Shown: one piece after another, positions 36,681 through 48,965 of the stretch
Numbering within the stretch: the stretch's first letter is position 1
How the letters are laid out: each line of letters begins with the position of its first letter
From: Nymphaea colorata
Taxonomy: Eukaryota; Streptophyta; Magnoliopsida; Nymphaeales; Nymphaeaceae
Assembly (NCBI RefSeq): GCF_008831285.2
Contig: NC_045140.1
Span: forward strand, 21,884,370 to 21,948,369
Length of the DNA: 64,000 nt
Reading direction: 5' to 3'
Notes under the pieces: generated by a model
What the model saw: only the letters and a program-made list of their open reading frames with translations
Told to the model about the DNA's origin: nothing
Database searches by the model: none
Made by a program: the position numbers and the translations under genes

Positions 36681-36916
36681 TTGACGCAGTATGATGATGA
36701 GAACGACACTGATCGATGTGTTCAACAGATCGGAAAATTGAGAGTCCAATATTTAAGCTCGGGCGGCACGAATTTGTGGTACTCCGTATATGCACGTTTG
36801 GAGATGCTTATCCGGTCCATCCATGTGCAGTAATTCATGAGTTAATAATCGCCGTGAAGGTGTTACTGTCATGCCAACTTCCCCTTGTCAGCGTTGATGT
36901 GCACAGTATATTCAAT

Positions 36917-36918
<2 letters not shown>

Positions 36919-36950
<32 letters not shown>
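36919..36950. repeat. (CT)n(CA)n microsatellite
   Basis: TCTCTC run followed by ACACAC run. Confidence 0.85.
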
Positions 36951-36951
<1 letters not shown>

Positions 36952-37059
36952 AGAGCTTCCACTGTAAAACAGCTTCATCCAACTGTTTGAACTAATGTCT
37001 TTCAGCTGTCGTCCCTGTCATGATGCCATAATGGTATAACTCCTTGTTGGGAGGCCTGC

Positions 37060-37370
37060 TGCAATGTTTCTTAGATGTAAGAGCTTCTAAATTTAAACTG
37101 AAAATTGCTCGGCCATGCGTACAGCCGGTTCTATTAAAAGCTGAACTTAAGACCTTCAAGTTGAATGATGTCAAGGACTCAATAACCAGCACTCAGTATA
37201 ATTAAACTCCAACTAACCCCAAAAGAAGAATGTTTAGATCTTAAAAGCTTCTAAATTTAAGACAGAAATGCTGAACCATGCCTATAGTCTGTCGTATTGA
37301 AAGTTGAACTTGAGACCTTCAAGTTGAATTATGCCAAGCATTTAATACCCATGATTCAGTACAGTGCACT
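37060..37370. repeat. Two diverged tandem copies of a ~155-bp unit
   Basis: Copies at about 37070-37200 and 37226-37365 share AGCTTCTAAATTTAA, then GAACTTGAGACCTTCAAGTTGAAT-type and AATACCCATGATTCAGTA-type segments. The ACCTTCAAGTTGAA core also recurs in opposite orientation near 46310 in the VIN3-like gene intron, so the unit belongs to a dispersed repeat. Internal RNA polymerase III-like boxes are possible but weak. Confidence 0.5.
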
Positions 37371-39709
37371 GTTTGTGATTTAGATCATGTGCAGTTGTGA
37401 GCCTGAATCAAGTGCACTGTGTCTGGTTGACATTAAAACCTTGTCCAACCCCTGTTTCCTGCCTATTTCTTGTCCATGTTCAGATCAGCCTCAAGGACCA
37501 CTGTCTCGGTTCCACGCTGGTATGGGAAAATGAGGCTTAATATCCTCATTCTACAACATCAGAAAATGATTCAAACAGACCGAGACAGGGCACGCTGAGT
37601 CCGAGGGCACCTCATCCAGTTCAGTCATGGTCCACTACCAATATGCTGATTTAGCTCAGGTATCTGTTGGGACAGATGAAAGTGGTCCGAGCTGGTCATG
37701 GCAACCGTGCAGCGTTTTGGGGAACTTTGTGTTTTGTCCTGGATTTGAGATTCAATCCGTGATTGCTGGAGCTATGGTTCTTGGACAGAAGAAGACACCT
37801 GCTACCCCGAACTAATAAGGTGGGCACAATGCTTAGATCGAGTGCCTGGATGGGCACTTAAACCTACCAGCTATATGGATGGCCCATTTCTATGTTCATT
37901 GAGTCTAGCCTCAACAGTTATATGTTTAAAGGACTTCCAAGTCTCACAAAGAACATTCAAGATTCCCACCTATTGCATTTATAATACTTTTAATGACAAT
38001 TGATAGCTCATGAAAAGGCTAGCAGTCATTAATTGGTTAGATTAGGAAGGGGAGGATTTCAAATGCATTGCGACAGTAGTCACACTAAGTACTTTATCCG
38101 TCATTTAGTTCATATGCGTGCATCATGGAAGCCATGAATAGTGTGAGGTGGTCCATCTTGATCGCATTTGCTTTTCACCCGTTGTCATTTTAGTCCACTT
38201 TGATTCCATCTTAATTTTCTTTAAACCAATGAAAGAGACAATTGGTTCGTCTAGAACCCTTTAGATGCAGGTACGTGCGATGATTATACCGGTGGCCCAG
38301 TTTCATCCAGGTGTTTGAATAATTCAGCCATTATGAGTTTGAACTACCATAAACTCATTTTCATCACATAGGTTAACCACTCCCCTGGATTGATAAAGGC
38401 GGGCACGGTTCTAATTCACAATCTCATTTTAATCCTAAGCTCACATAAAGTGAAAGATGTAACTAGAAAAGTATAACCAAGCAATGCCCGGCATGACAAA
38501 TTTCATTTGAGCATGTTTATTGAGGGAGATCGAGGGTGGTAGCCATCTACACCCCACATGAGAAAGGCATTGGGTGACCAGGCTTGTAATGTATTCTGTA
38601 CTTTCTGTGCTAGACTGTTCCAAATCTCCAGTTTCAGCAAAGAAAATCGTTCTTGATGGTGCCACAAGCAACCATCAGCAAACGAAACGCAATGTATTAA
38701 CCAGACCTCTCTTTCAAAACACACAAATGCGCTCTCTCACACACACAAATGAGGCTGTTTGTCATGCCAGCGACAACAGTGGAAGATTGAATGTCAATAG
38801 TCTCCAGCTGAAAGCAATCAAGGATGAACTAAGGATACACAGATTCGAATACCACTTCCTGGCACCGAAGATCAATCAATCAGAGATGACTCCGTTAAGG
38901 AGAATTATATGTTCCGTAATTCAAATTATGAGCACGCAAGCAAAGTACATATTTGTGCAGGAAAACGAAGCCAGCACCTTAAATATCCTATTATGATTTA
39001 TAAGTTTGTAAATAAGTAGCCGACGGGAAAGAACAGGTCACATGAAACCAACCATGATGAAGCTAGAATTAACTTTTTCGTAGTAAAGCACAAACTGTGA
39101 AACGGCAGCTCAGAAAACTGTGAAACGACGGCTGAGAAAGATGACATAAATGATAAAACCACAACAAATGCTTCCATCTCAAGAAGCTTCAACCTATCAC
39201 TAGAGATTAACCTTCTTTCCAGTCAAAATCTTGACGAGTTTCCTCATCGTATCTAGCTCTGAGAGGGAACGCTTGCCCATCTACACTGGCACCATAACGA
39301 AACTAAGCACAAAGCAGAAACCACAGAAGGTGTGCTAGATGCACCTATGCCTGCTCAGACATCTGTGCAGGTCTGCACCTTGCACACATACGCATGTACG
39401 CTGCTAGGCACGGGTGGATGCACCGACACATATACAGGCAGCTAACTAGTAAAGGCAAGAAGTAAAGCAGAACTCATATCAAGGAGGATAATTTACTGAA
39501 ATACAGATTGGAAAAGCAAGCAACCTAAGATGGCTAAGATTCTTTGACAAGTGTACTTAGTCTTGGGTCTCTAACCAAAAGCAAAAACTCTTCCTCCTGA
39601 TGATTGGTACATCGACAACATAGTCATCGTGGGGGCTGGGAGGGGTGGGTGTTTGGATGGAGAGAGAGAGATGTCACCGAGAATCAAATTTGACATGAAG
39701 TCAAGATTC

Positions 39710-40047
39710 TTATTTAGAGACTGATGTCTGCAGCGGCAGCACACTTTCTATTCCTGTTGATTCAGAGTTTTTCTCCGCCACAGCTTTTGACATCCCAAAT
39801 AACTGGAAACAACAATGAGAGGCGAAGTCAACAATTGACAACTGACGTACGGAGAAAAAATGAAACATGAAATTACAAGTGAAATCACCCTTATATTCAA
39901 CCAAATTAAACATACCTTCTTCATGGTCTTTTTGAAACATTCCTTATGCTCATCCATAGAAGCATGGATAAATTCATCAAAATGATCCCTCAAATCAGCC
40001 AAAAAGGTAGCATCCTCCGACTTCTTCTTTCGACATTCAGGGGCCAT
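39710..40047 (-). CDS. Small conserved plant protein, 74 aa, unknown function
   Basis: Two coding exons, 39916-40047 and 39710-39802, join in phase 0 (AAGAAG|GTATGT donor, TTTCCAG acceptor). The protein starts MAPECRKKKSEDATFLADL and ends VLPLQTSVSK. It is charged, probably helical (DLRDHFDEFIHASMDEH), has no signal peptide or membrane segment, and should be cytosolic or nuclear. I have the impression that small plant proteins of this pattern, with an FGMSKAVAE core, are conserved, but I cannot name one. CAG directly precedes the ATG (40050-40048), so a 5'-UTR intron may end there. A candidate non-coding first exon lies at about 41247-41400 with a GGAG|GTATGT donor. Confidence 0.75.
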
Positions 40048-41400
40048 CTGAGACACTTACCTTACCAACGTGCAAAATTTGCAAATCAGCCCTCCATGGC
40101 CATATCGATATAAAGAAGGGAAAAATCAAGGTAAACTGAAACGCCTCAACCAAATAAAAGAATCTCATAATAAATTAATTTCCTCAAAGACTTCACAGTA
40201 ATCTGCACAAAGACACTGAATGCCTAAGCCAGCAAGACAATCACAAGGTCCATAACTTCAAACAATAAACAATTTGTTTTAGCTCGTCGCATGGATATCA
40301 CGGAAGCAGCTTCCCATTTCAAAATTTGCTTGCGTGCTTTTGTTTTCCGGCTGGCCCCATACCACGTTTTTCTTGCTGATGTATTATTTTCAAAATATTC
40401 ACTTCCCCAATTTAGCTCCATGTGTCATTTCCTACATACTTTTCATTTACTGGTACTATGGTGTATCGTGTGCATTACAAATATCATTGCAACTCTCAGC
40501 TTCAAAATCAGGAGCGGTAGCAGGAAGCAATAATAGAATTGCACTGTCTTCTCATTCGCAACTATTTATAACATGTGAGTTCACTTTTCCTTTTCCTCGA
40601 CAATGCCTAAATTCTGTTGCTTAATTTCTGGAATCTCGCTTTAATGTCACCGAATAAGAAATCTGAATTCCACTAAATTCTTTCTTCTACCTATCTAAGC
40701 AAGATACTATGTTAGAAAAAGAAGTGCAAAACCAACAGTTCCATATAAAGAAAGGCAATAACAACCTTTCGGAAAGAGCACTATATTTTCTTGGAACCAA
40801 ACACAAGATTTTTACGATGCTTTGTTCAAATAAATATGAACTGTCTCTCCTTACCTCCTCAATGGGTCAATTCCCACTCTTTCTCCGAATTTGGTGCAGA
40901 TGCATCAGCAAATTAGTAATTTAGTAGTTCACCATAAGAGAAAAGGAGAAAAACACACACAGACAGAAACGATCAAAAAATGGACAAAATCATATAAGCT
41001 TCTCTGAATGGTGCACAAACAGCAACTTCAGAAAATCATATTGATCCACGTTCTCCAGTATAGTTTTTTTTTCACTAAGTCCTAGAAATAAACCAAAGGG
41101 CATAACAAAGCAGAGGCGGAAGAATCATCGATCGTTCTTTACTAAAATACATCGATTAAGAATGCAAATCGCAAAAAATCCAAGAGAGCAATAAGCAGAC
41201 GAGAGACCGGAAAGGGGAAACCAAGAAGGGCGCGAACTTTACATACCTCCTCCCGATTGATTTGTGGATCTTCCCAATTGAATTCTAGGGTTTACTCCAC
41301 AGGCAACAAAAAGGGAAAAAGAACCGAGACAGCAAACTCCACGGAGGGAAGAAAGAAATTCTTTTAGTCGGCAGAGAGCGAAGGGGCAGCGTGAAATCTG
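40048..41400 (-). other. Putative 5'-UTR intron and first non-coding exon of the small-protein gene
   Basis: The proposed intron is 40048-41246, bounded by GT at 41246-41245 on the minus strand and AG next to the start codon. The proposed leader exon contains AAACCCTAGAATTCAATTGGG, a telo-box-like AAACCCTA context common in leaders of plant housekeeping genes. The ORFs inside the intron are not supported. The model is inferred and needs transcript evidence. Confidence 0.4.
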
Positions 41401-43607
41401 TGTGCAAACACGGGGGGGGGGGCGCCGCATAACTGGCGGAACTCGGAAGAATCCCGTTAGCTATTTCTGAAAATAAAGATGCCGTTAATATCGGTTTATT
41501 TATTGTGCTAAGTTAAAAAAAACTCCCCGCGTTTTTAACTTCTTCGCGCGTTAAATTAAAGAACGGCTGGCGCCCGCTGCTTCTCCCGCGCGGGAAATTT
41601 CGGGATGCCAATGGTTCGGGTACGACTCAATTGGATCCGTATCGAATTGGACCCGGGTCGGACTTATTGGGTTTTGATCAAAAAGTTTGGTTTTACAGTT
41701 TTTTCGAGTATATTTATGAGTTTAATATAACTAACTAATATGATTTTTATAGTAAAAATCTGGCTCGTTTACGATATGATTGCTTTCGGGTGAGCAAGGG
41801 TATTAATCCCACCACTCGAAAAAGGCTCGAAGGCCCCCATTCCCCCTGCCTCTGAGGTCCTGAGCTGCGTTGGTGTCAGCGATAGCAACGGTGCACCCTT
41901 CAGCTTAGATGTCGCGCCCTACCGCCTTAAGACACAGGAACATAACGCCTACGGGAATCGAACTAAAGACCTGCCTTAGTACAGGCCCCTAACTCAACCA
42001 GATACGCTATACCCCTTGAGGCACGATACGTCGAAAGCTGTAAATAGAAAGATAGGAATTTATTCTTCTTAACTTCTCTTGTTATAACTTAAGAAACAAG
42101 AATCATGGCTTTTAATTATTGCAACGAGCTCACGTTTTGATGTTGGCTATTAAACAATAATTTGAGGCTAAATTATGTCATCCCTAAATGTAAAATGTTG
42201 CATCCTTTGATTTTGTAAATACCTTCCTTTTCGTAAACTCCTAATCGCTTTGTTATCGTTTCACTTAACCCAGTTGAATTTGAAACCAACGGTTAATCTG
42301 TTCATGTTTGAAGAATTAAGCATGAGATATGTTTTTGATTTATAAGACAAACTTTTCTAGAAAAGTTGGACTTTGAATCGTATGGCCCAACAAACTACTA
42401 GATTATTGTTTATTTGTAACTATTGGTTATTAAAAAGATTTCAAATCACTGAATCGTAAGCACTCGGAGTCAAAACCGTTCAATGCAAAAATATCAATTG
42501 TCGATGGGGCTGGTACGAAAATTTATTCAAAAACGGCTGAAAACGGAACTTCTCAGCCACTAGTTACGGTACACTTCAATGACTTCATGATTCTTTCCAA
42601 TAAGAAATTCTTGTGTGATCAGAAAGTCAGACCTAGTGGACCTGTTCAAAGAATTTTACATTAAGGGGCTTCGCTCTTAGTGGTATGACAAGAATCATAT
42701 ATTTAAAAAACAAATTAGTTGACATCCTATTAAATTTTCAACTTAACAAATCAAATCCTCAACGATCACCATCCATGGCTTGGTATGTTTCCATGTTTTT
42801 TTTAAAGGGTAATTTTATAATTTTGCAAGAGAAATTTTTTTGGGTTTTGTTCTTTAAAAAGAGGGATTTCATTAACTCCTTATTAGAGCCATAATATATA
42901 ACTGTTTCTAATAAAATAAGCCATTTTCATCCTTCTGTCTAAAGAAGTCAATTACTTATTTTTTGGATTACTACGAGGCATATATGAGACATATATTATT
43001 ATCTTTAACAAGGAACCATAACAGGTTGAAAATGAATAAAATGCTTGGTTGGTTAAAGAGAAGACCGTCTGATATACGAGTAAAAATGAAACTCAAAAAA
43101 TTGTTTCAAAAGTTGTTAAAATGTCCGGTGGAACTCCGAGCGAGAAGATGAAACAAACGAAAAGCACAAAAATGTAAAGAGAACAAGAACAATGGGAGAA
43201 AGCCAAACACCGACCTCATCTCTTTCAGATGTTTCTGAAAACCCCTTCGGTCATCCTTTCTTAAAGCTAACGACGGCAGGGACTCGCCACGAGTCTGAAC
43301 GAGGGGCGTCTCCGGCCAAACGCCGTCGTCAAGTCCCTCACTCTACCGGCCGGTCGACGTCCCTCTGGCGAAAAATACCGAAAGGTGGTGGTGGTTGGCA
43401 AAGTTGGGCGGCGCCGCTCTCTGGGGGCATCCACCACCCTCCGCATTCGCATCTCTCTGTGGTCAACCACTTTCTTAGATTGGTTCCATGTTCATCCCGA
43501 CCCTGACCTGGGCCTATTATTCTTCTTCTCTGGAGGAACCTCTATAGCAAGTGCTTTTTTTTTCTCCACAGGTTGTGTTGAATGCCCGCAGGACTGGTCT
43601 TTGGTTG
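41401..43607. other. Divergent intergenic region between the small-protein and VIN3-like genes
   Basis: The region includes a G-homopolymer at 41412-41421, a SINE-like element (41800-42030) and AT-rich DNA to about 43000. From about 43180 to 43560 it is more GC-rich and probably carries the promoter and leader of the VIN3-like gene. A pyrimidine tract with CTCCACAG at 43563-43571 looks like the acceptor of a 5'-UTR intron. The ORF at 43192-43506 is not supported as coding. Confidence 0.45.
41800..42030 (-). mobile_element. tRNA-derived SINE-like element
   Basis: The minus strand has an A-box-like TATAGCGTATCTGGTTGAG (42011-41993) and a B-box-like AGTTCGATTCCCG (41963-41951), spaced as in tRNA genes. 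A non-tRNA body continues toward 41800. The anticodon arm cannot be folded into a standard tRNA, so this is a retroposed element and not a tRNA gene. Confidence 0.55.
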
Positions 43608-43634
43608 ATGAGAAGGGAGTTGACAGTGGAAGAA

Positions 43635-46600
43635 ATGGAACCAAGCATCACAGGTTAGATTTTTTCGGCATTTCATTATAGAAGAGAACCTTTCGGCTTT
43701 TCTCTTATAATTGCTCGTTTTCTGTTCTTTTCATTTTCTAATTCATTCTAGGTTTCCGTATATGCGTTGATTCGAAATATTGGGAATTGTTGGAGTCGTT
43801 GACGCCTTCAGTGATTTTGTTTTGGCGGTCATTTCTTTGGTTGGAATGATTAAAATGGTGGTTGTGGTTGTGGCCATTGTGGTCTGCGGAAGTGGGGAAC
43901 GCCATGGTTTCATCTCTGTAGCTGTGTTGACTGATGCTTGGTACAATCATGAGATGAACATCATTTTCTTAGGATGGCATCTTCTTCTTTGAGCCTATGG
44001 TTGTCAAAAGACTCGAAACTCGAAACTTTTGATGCCGTGCAAAATGGTGGTCTAAAACACTCTATGCCTTTGATTATGGGCATGTTTTGTCTTGTTTAAA
44101 ACATACTTGTTATTTCATCATACTGGCGGATACTTTGAAAGGACAGGCTGATATAATGCCGAAAGAAGAAGATTCTTTTATTTTGAAACTATTATATATT
44201 CATCGATATAATGAATGTTAGAAAACAGTTTTTTTGGCATTTAGTATATTTATTATTACTTCTTTATACGTTATTGTAACACCTACGCCTTTCTATGCGA
44301 CGACAACTTTCCATCATATCTAACTTAATGCCTGTTATCTTAATATCCAGGTAATGCATTTGATCCAGCTAAATGCAGTGAGATGAGTCTAGAGGAGAAG
44401 AGGCAATTCGTGTATGAGATCTCACAGAGTTCAGAAAGTGCACTGGACCTTCTTCAGTCTTGGACACGTCGAGAACTTCTGCAACTCATCTGTGCGGAAA
44501 TGGGCAAGGAGAGGAAATATACAGGTGTAAAAAAGACTAAAATGATCGAACTTCTTATCAAACTAGTTTCTGAGAAGAAGGCAGGAAACTCTACTGCTGA
44601 TCAAGTTTGTATATCCCCACCCTCATCAGATAGCAGTCCAAGGAGCTCAAAAAAGCAAAGGAAAAAGGATCGTCCGCTACAAGTACCTGTCGATTCAAGC
44701 CATACATCAATGATGAACTATAAGCCAGAAAATGTTGATGTGGTTCTATGTCAGAACTTAGTATGCAAAGCTAATATGAAGCCAGATGATGCTTTCTGTA
44801 AGAGGTGTTCGTGCTGCATTTGTTACCGTTATGATGACAACAAGGATCCTAGTCTTTGGTTAGTTTGTGGTTCTGATACTCCTAATCAGGAGGATTCTTG
44901 TGGAATGTCGTACCATCTTGAATGTGTTTTCAAGCATGACAAAGCAGGTCTATCTAAGAATGGACGGCAGCCCAGACTGGATGGCGGTTTTTATTGTGTA
45001 TCATGTGGTAAAGTGAATGGTCTCCTCAGGTAATAAGCTGATTTTTCCTTTATAATCCCGTGCCATTTATGACTAAATTACATTTGGGAACATTTTATGA
45101 TGTTGTTTAGCTGCATTTTTTCTGTATTTACTGTACTGACAGCTAAAGCTATTACTTATTAACCTTACTTCGTTGGATTTTATTAGCAATCTTATTTATT
45201 TGTTTTCTTCCTTCATAATTTGATTGACAAGCTCTGTCTTCAAGTTCGACGTACCAAACTAATTGGAAAGTTTAGGGCTGCTTTTGTGGTATTTGTTGAG
45301 TTTTATCTTTGAGATGCTGAAAATTCGTATAAAGTAGATTGGCTTATCACAAGCTAGTTTTGCACTAAAACCAATAACCCTTACTTCATGATGGTTCATA
45401 TTTTTTGTATACAACAAAAAAGCCTGAGCATGGATGTTTGTCACTGTTATAAGGCCTAAAAACGTCGTAATATCTTAGCACTGTCATTTTTGGCTTGTGA
45501 ACTAAAAAACATAATTAGGAAAGAAAGGATCACGGCTCTCTTATGTCGTACTATTTTAATCTTACTTTTTAGTAGACCCTAGGGTGGCTAAAACTTCCTT
45601 TAGCAGGTCATGATCTGCAGATATGTTGAGAATATTACCATAAGAGAGAAACGATTGTTCTTGTGATCCATTTAGATTTAACACATTATGGTAAAACATA
45701 TAAGAGCATCGAAGTTATATTATCTGCAAAACCAGTCTGGCTGTCTCTGAATGGCTGATGAAACTAATTTTTAAATTTGAGCAGACAATGCCACAGTTTC
45801 CTTTTTGCTGGCACAGTGTAGGTTACCTGATGAGAGTTTTGGTGATTATAAGAGATGTTTAACTGAATAATTATTGAATGTGTACATAATTAAGTGTGGA
45901 AGTAAGCATGAAAATAATGCTTAACATATTATTTCTTGGGTTTATTTTCCCTAACCTATCATGGGGAGATTTGAATGTAAATATCTAGGGACAAGGTACA
46001 TATGGTACTGACAATTGGACTCCATCAGCTCTTGTTGACCGAAATAAATGGCAAGAAAGCTTCTTTTGTCAGTTTTCAGCGGCTGACCTTAGAACGGAAA
46101 CCTTACGGGCAGTAGTAGATTGTTGTCGAATAAACCGTAATTTAAATAACTAAAATGAGCAGAACAAGCAATAACCGGGAAAGAACGATGTTGCTAGCTG
46201 GAAATCACAGAAGCTGAAGGATCTTTCTTTCTTTTCACATTCCAGCTGGGTTAGGTAAACAACTACCAGTTTACGCCAAGAGATTCACAAAGTATTAATT
46301 GTTGCCCTCCTTCAAGTTGAAGGTCTCAAACCCAACCTTCTTGGTGGATGAGCTCTTGCTGGCACCATAGAATTCTTTCTCATCATAAAAAGGGAATATC
46401 ATCTGAAGTTCTAAAAATTAAAGAATTCTTATAAGATTAAAGTTCTCGATATCAAAACAAGGGCATGTAGCGATGCCTCTGTTTTAAGTAGCATGGACAG
46501 AGAAACGGAAAGAAGGCATAGCAACGTTTTATTTCCATTACCGTGAGTTAATTTTCATTTCTGAGCCATGGAGCAAAAGGAAAAATAAGGTAGAATGATA

Positions 46601-46798
46601 TCTTATTTGACACAACCTTCTGCCTGAGTTGGATGTGGATGTGACATCTTTATCAGAACACGTCCTTGGTTGGGTATGGTAGGGCAGGAAATTAAATTGA
46701 GTGTTCTCATATTTCTAAGGGTGTAAAAAGCTATGTCACATGGGTGCGGGTGCGGGATGCGGCAAGTTAAAAAAAAAATTGGTTGTGGGTGCGGCAAG

Positions 46799-46835
<37 letters not shown>

Positions 46836-48571
46836 TGTCTATATTTTAACTTTTTTTATCAAGGTTACCTTGAATCAATATATCAATGAAAACTCGGCCA
46901 AAACATTTTTTCAGAACAGCCAAAACTCACTTGATGCCATGTCGGGCAGCACCAGCACCAACACCCTCAGCGATGCGGGTGCAGGTGCGCTACTATAGTT
47001 GGCGCACCCGTGTGACTTAGGTAAAAGGAACAGCTAATACATGCTTTTTCAAAGCAAGTGCCTTCAGCATTTTGCACTCTGTAGACAAATCCTACGCTGA
47101 AGAAAATTCCTTTTAGTTTAATGTAGTCAGAACTATAAAAGCAGATTTTCAAAAAGAACCAAATAAGAAGGTGTGAAAATTGTGAATTCACAAGGCTACT
47201 GAACACGCCTATGTCTCTTTTGCCTGCAGATGTTGGCGGAAACAGATACTAATTGCAAAGGATGCTAGAAGAGTAGATGCACTCTGTTACCGGATAGCGT
47301 TATGCCAAAAAATTCTGAAAGGAACTAAGAGATACAGGGGACTTAATGAAATTGTTAATGTGGCTGCAAAGAAACTGAAGGAAGAGGTCGGTCCTCTGCA
47401 CCAGGTATCTTTGAAAATGGCCCGTGGTATAGTAAATAGACTCTCATGTGGTGCTGAAGTTCAAAAGCTCTGCTCTTTCGCAATAGAAGCTGTTGATTGC
47501 ATGCTGCAAGCACATTTGGATCGACCAGTCATTTATCCAACTTTCCCAGGTTTGTCAGGCTTTCTCCTCTCATACAAAGAATTCTTGGTTCTTTCGCATG
47601 CTTTCACATCCATAATTGTGAAATCACTTTTCTATTATATCCCAGAAAGAACTACTACCACTGCTTTCCTTGTCCGCTTTGAAGACATCTCACCAACAAG
47701 AATCATGGTGATATTAGAACTTGAGGACAAGACATCATCGGTTGATATCACTGGTTGCAAATTGTGGTATCGGAGCGCTGCTCTTGCAAGTTATCCAGAA
47801 GAACCCATGTGTATTTTCCTGCATGGTGAAGCCAAATTTTTGGTCTCTGACCTAGATCCTTCAACTGAATATGTTTTCAAGGTCGCTCCTTTCCGTGATT
47901 CTACAGAGCTTGGAGAATTGGAAGCTAGGTGGGTAACTACAGAAATCTCAAGCGTTCACAAAAATACATCGACCAGCCATGGCACTGACATTGATAAAGT
48001 AAACTGTGGTTCCACTCTAGAAGAGGAAATCGTGAACGGTGAGCATGCTTCCCTCATCCAGGCAGAATCACAGAGGGACTCCAATTCCAGTGAAGACAAC
48101 CAAGCCTCCAAAGTTCCTAAGACAGGCCATGGGACGCACTCGAAGATTCACTCTTCATATGAAGTCAGTGACAAAAATGGATGTGATATGCCCTTGGCGA
48201 TGGAGATTGTGCCTCTCACTTGCTCAAATGCGATGGCAATCACAGACACTCCATGCAAGCCAGACACCACCAAAGAACCGCCAAAATCTAACAAGCAAGT
48301 TACAGAAGGACAGTATGAGCATTGTGTCAAGGTGGTCAGGTGGCTGGAATGTGAAGGGCATATGGATAAGGAGTTCCGAGTGAAGTTCTTGACATGGTTC
48401 AGCCTGAAAGCTACTATGCAGGAGAGGAGGGTGGTCAGTGTTTTTGTAGATACACTGATTGATGATCCGGCTAGCTTGGCCGGGCAACTAATCGACGCAT
48501 TCTCGGATAGAATTTGCAGCAAAAGCCCACCAGTTGCTCGACCTGGATTCTGTGCCCGACTTTGGCATTGA
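43635..48571 (+). CDS. VIL: VIN3-like (VEL family) Polycomb accessory protein
   Basis: VEL proteins bind PRC2 and promote H3K27 methylation at silenced loci such as flowering genes; they act in the nucleus. Exons are 43635-43653, 44351-45029 and 47230-48571. The last exon probably contains a removable 96-bp intron at 47550-47645. The start is chosen because MEPSITGNAFDPAKC resembles the N-termini of VIN3-like proteins. An in-frame ATG at 43608 would add MRRELTVEE. The model encodes 679 aa, or 647 aa if the 96 bp are spliced. In order it has an LQSWTRRELLQLICAEMGKERKYTG region, a basic KKQRKK stretch, a Cys/His-rich PHD-type region (about 139-229) starting CQNLVCKANM, a conserved CWRKQ to KMARGIVNRLS block, a fibronectin III domain (FEDISPTRIMVILELED, LDPSTEYVFKV) and a C-terminal VID domain (YEHCVKVVRWLECEGHMDKEFR). 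The 2.2-kb second intron holds an inverted-repeat element. Confidence 0.92.
46731..47020. mobile_element. TIR element with probable 8-bp target duplication, in the VIN3-like gene intron
   Basis: The left end CTATGTCACATGGGTGCG and the right end (reversed) CTAAGTCACACGGGTGCG match at 16 of 18 positions. The flanks GTAAAAAG (46723-46730) and GTAAAAGG (47021-47028) match at 7 of 8, consistent with an 8-bp duplication as made by hAT elements. The 290-bp interior holds a TA microsatellite and no transposase, so it is non-autonomous. Confidence 0.65.
46802..46831. repeat. (TA)n microsatellite
   Basis: About 30 bases of alternating TA, lying inside the inverted-repeat element. Confidence 0.85.
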
Positions 48572-48942
48572 CCACACCTTTGTGTTCCACATAAGTTGGC
48601 AAATAAGTGCCGCCTCTGCCAGGTTCACAGAGCGTCATACATCAACAGCCGGAAGTTCGCCTGCGTCCAACCTTGATGGCTTGGGATTGATGCCATTTCT
48701 TCTTCTTACGGAAATGCATTTATTGTTTATTGTTGTTTGCTTGATGACTTCTGTATTTGGTCTTAGGCCTCTCTTTCATTTTTCTGGGGGAAAAAAATGC
48801 TAAGCCCGGTTACTGTAGATATAGACACAGGCTGTTGCTCAGGCCAAGGATATAGTGCTACGACCTGAGCGGGAACCTTTGTACTATATGTACAACCATT
48901 GAGCTCGAACACTAATTTTATAAAGTTTAACTGAATCAATCT

Positions 48943-48965
48943 CTCTCTCTCTCTCTCTCTCTCTC
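48943..48965. repeat. (CT)n microsatellite
   Basis: Uninterrupted CT run of about 23 bases. Confidence 0.9.

Larger units (their letters stand above)
29101..39709. other. Gene-poor 10.6-kb region with degenerate repeats
   Basis: No gene can be supported here. The stretch holds a GA microsatellite, a GAGTCAAAG-type short-repeat patch near 29555-29605, a ~90-bp tandem repeat (30041-30320), MITE-like fragments (31343-31390, 35640-35795), a GC-rich island with short ORFs (about 32600-32830), a SINE-like element (36480-36680) and a diverged 155-bp duplication (37060-37370). ORFs at 33866-34129, 35841-36179, 37627-37815 and 38574-38996 show no recognised domain and no convincing splice partners. 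Confidence 0.5.

Noticed and set aside
41951-42011. Possible tRNA gene
   Set aside because: A- and B-box motifs are present but no acceptor stem or anticodon arm closes, so it is called SINE-like.
43192-43506. 104-codon ORF upstream of the VIN3-like gene
   Set aside because: It lies in the presumed leader/promoter region, shows no domain, and does not splice in frame to the MEPSITG exon in any way I could justify.
48840-48910. Third tRNA-like SINE fragment
   Set aside because: It shares only a CCATTGAGCTC stretch with the 36480-36680 element, and the B-box is not convincing.
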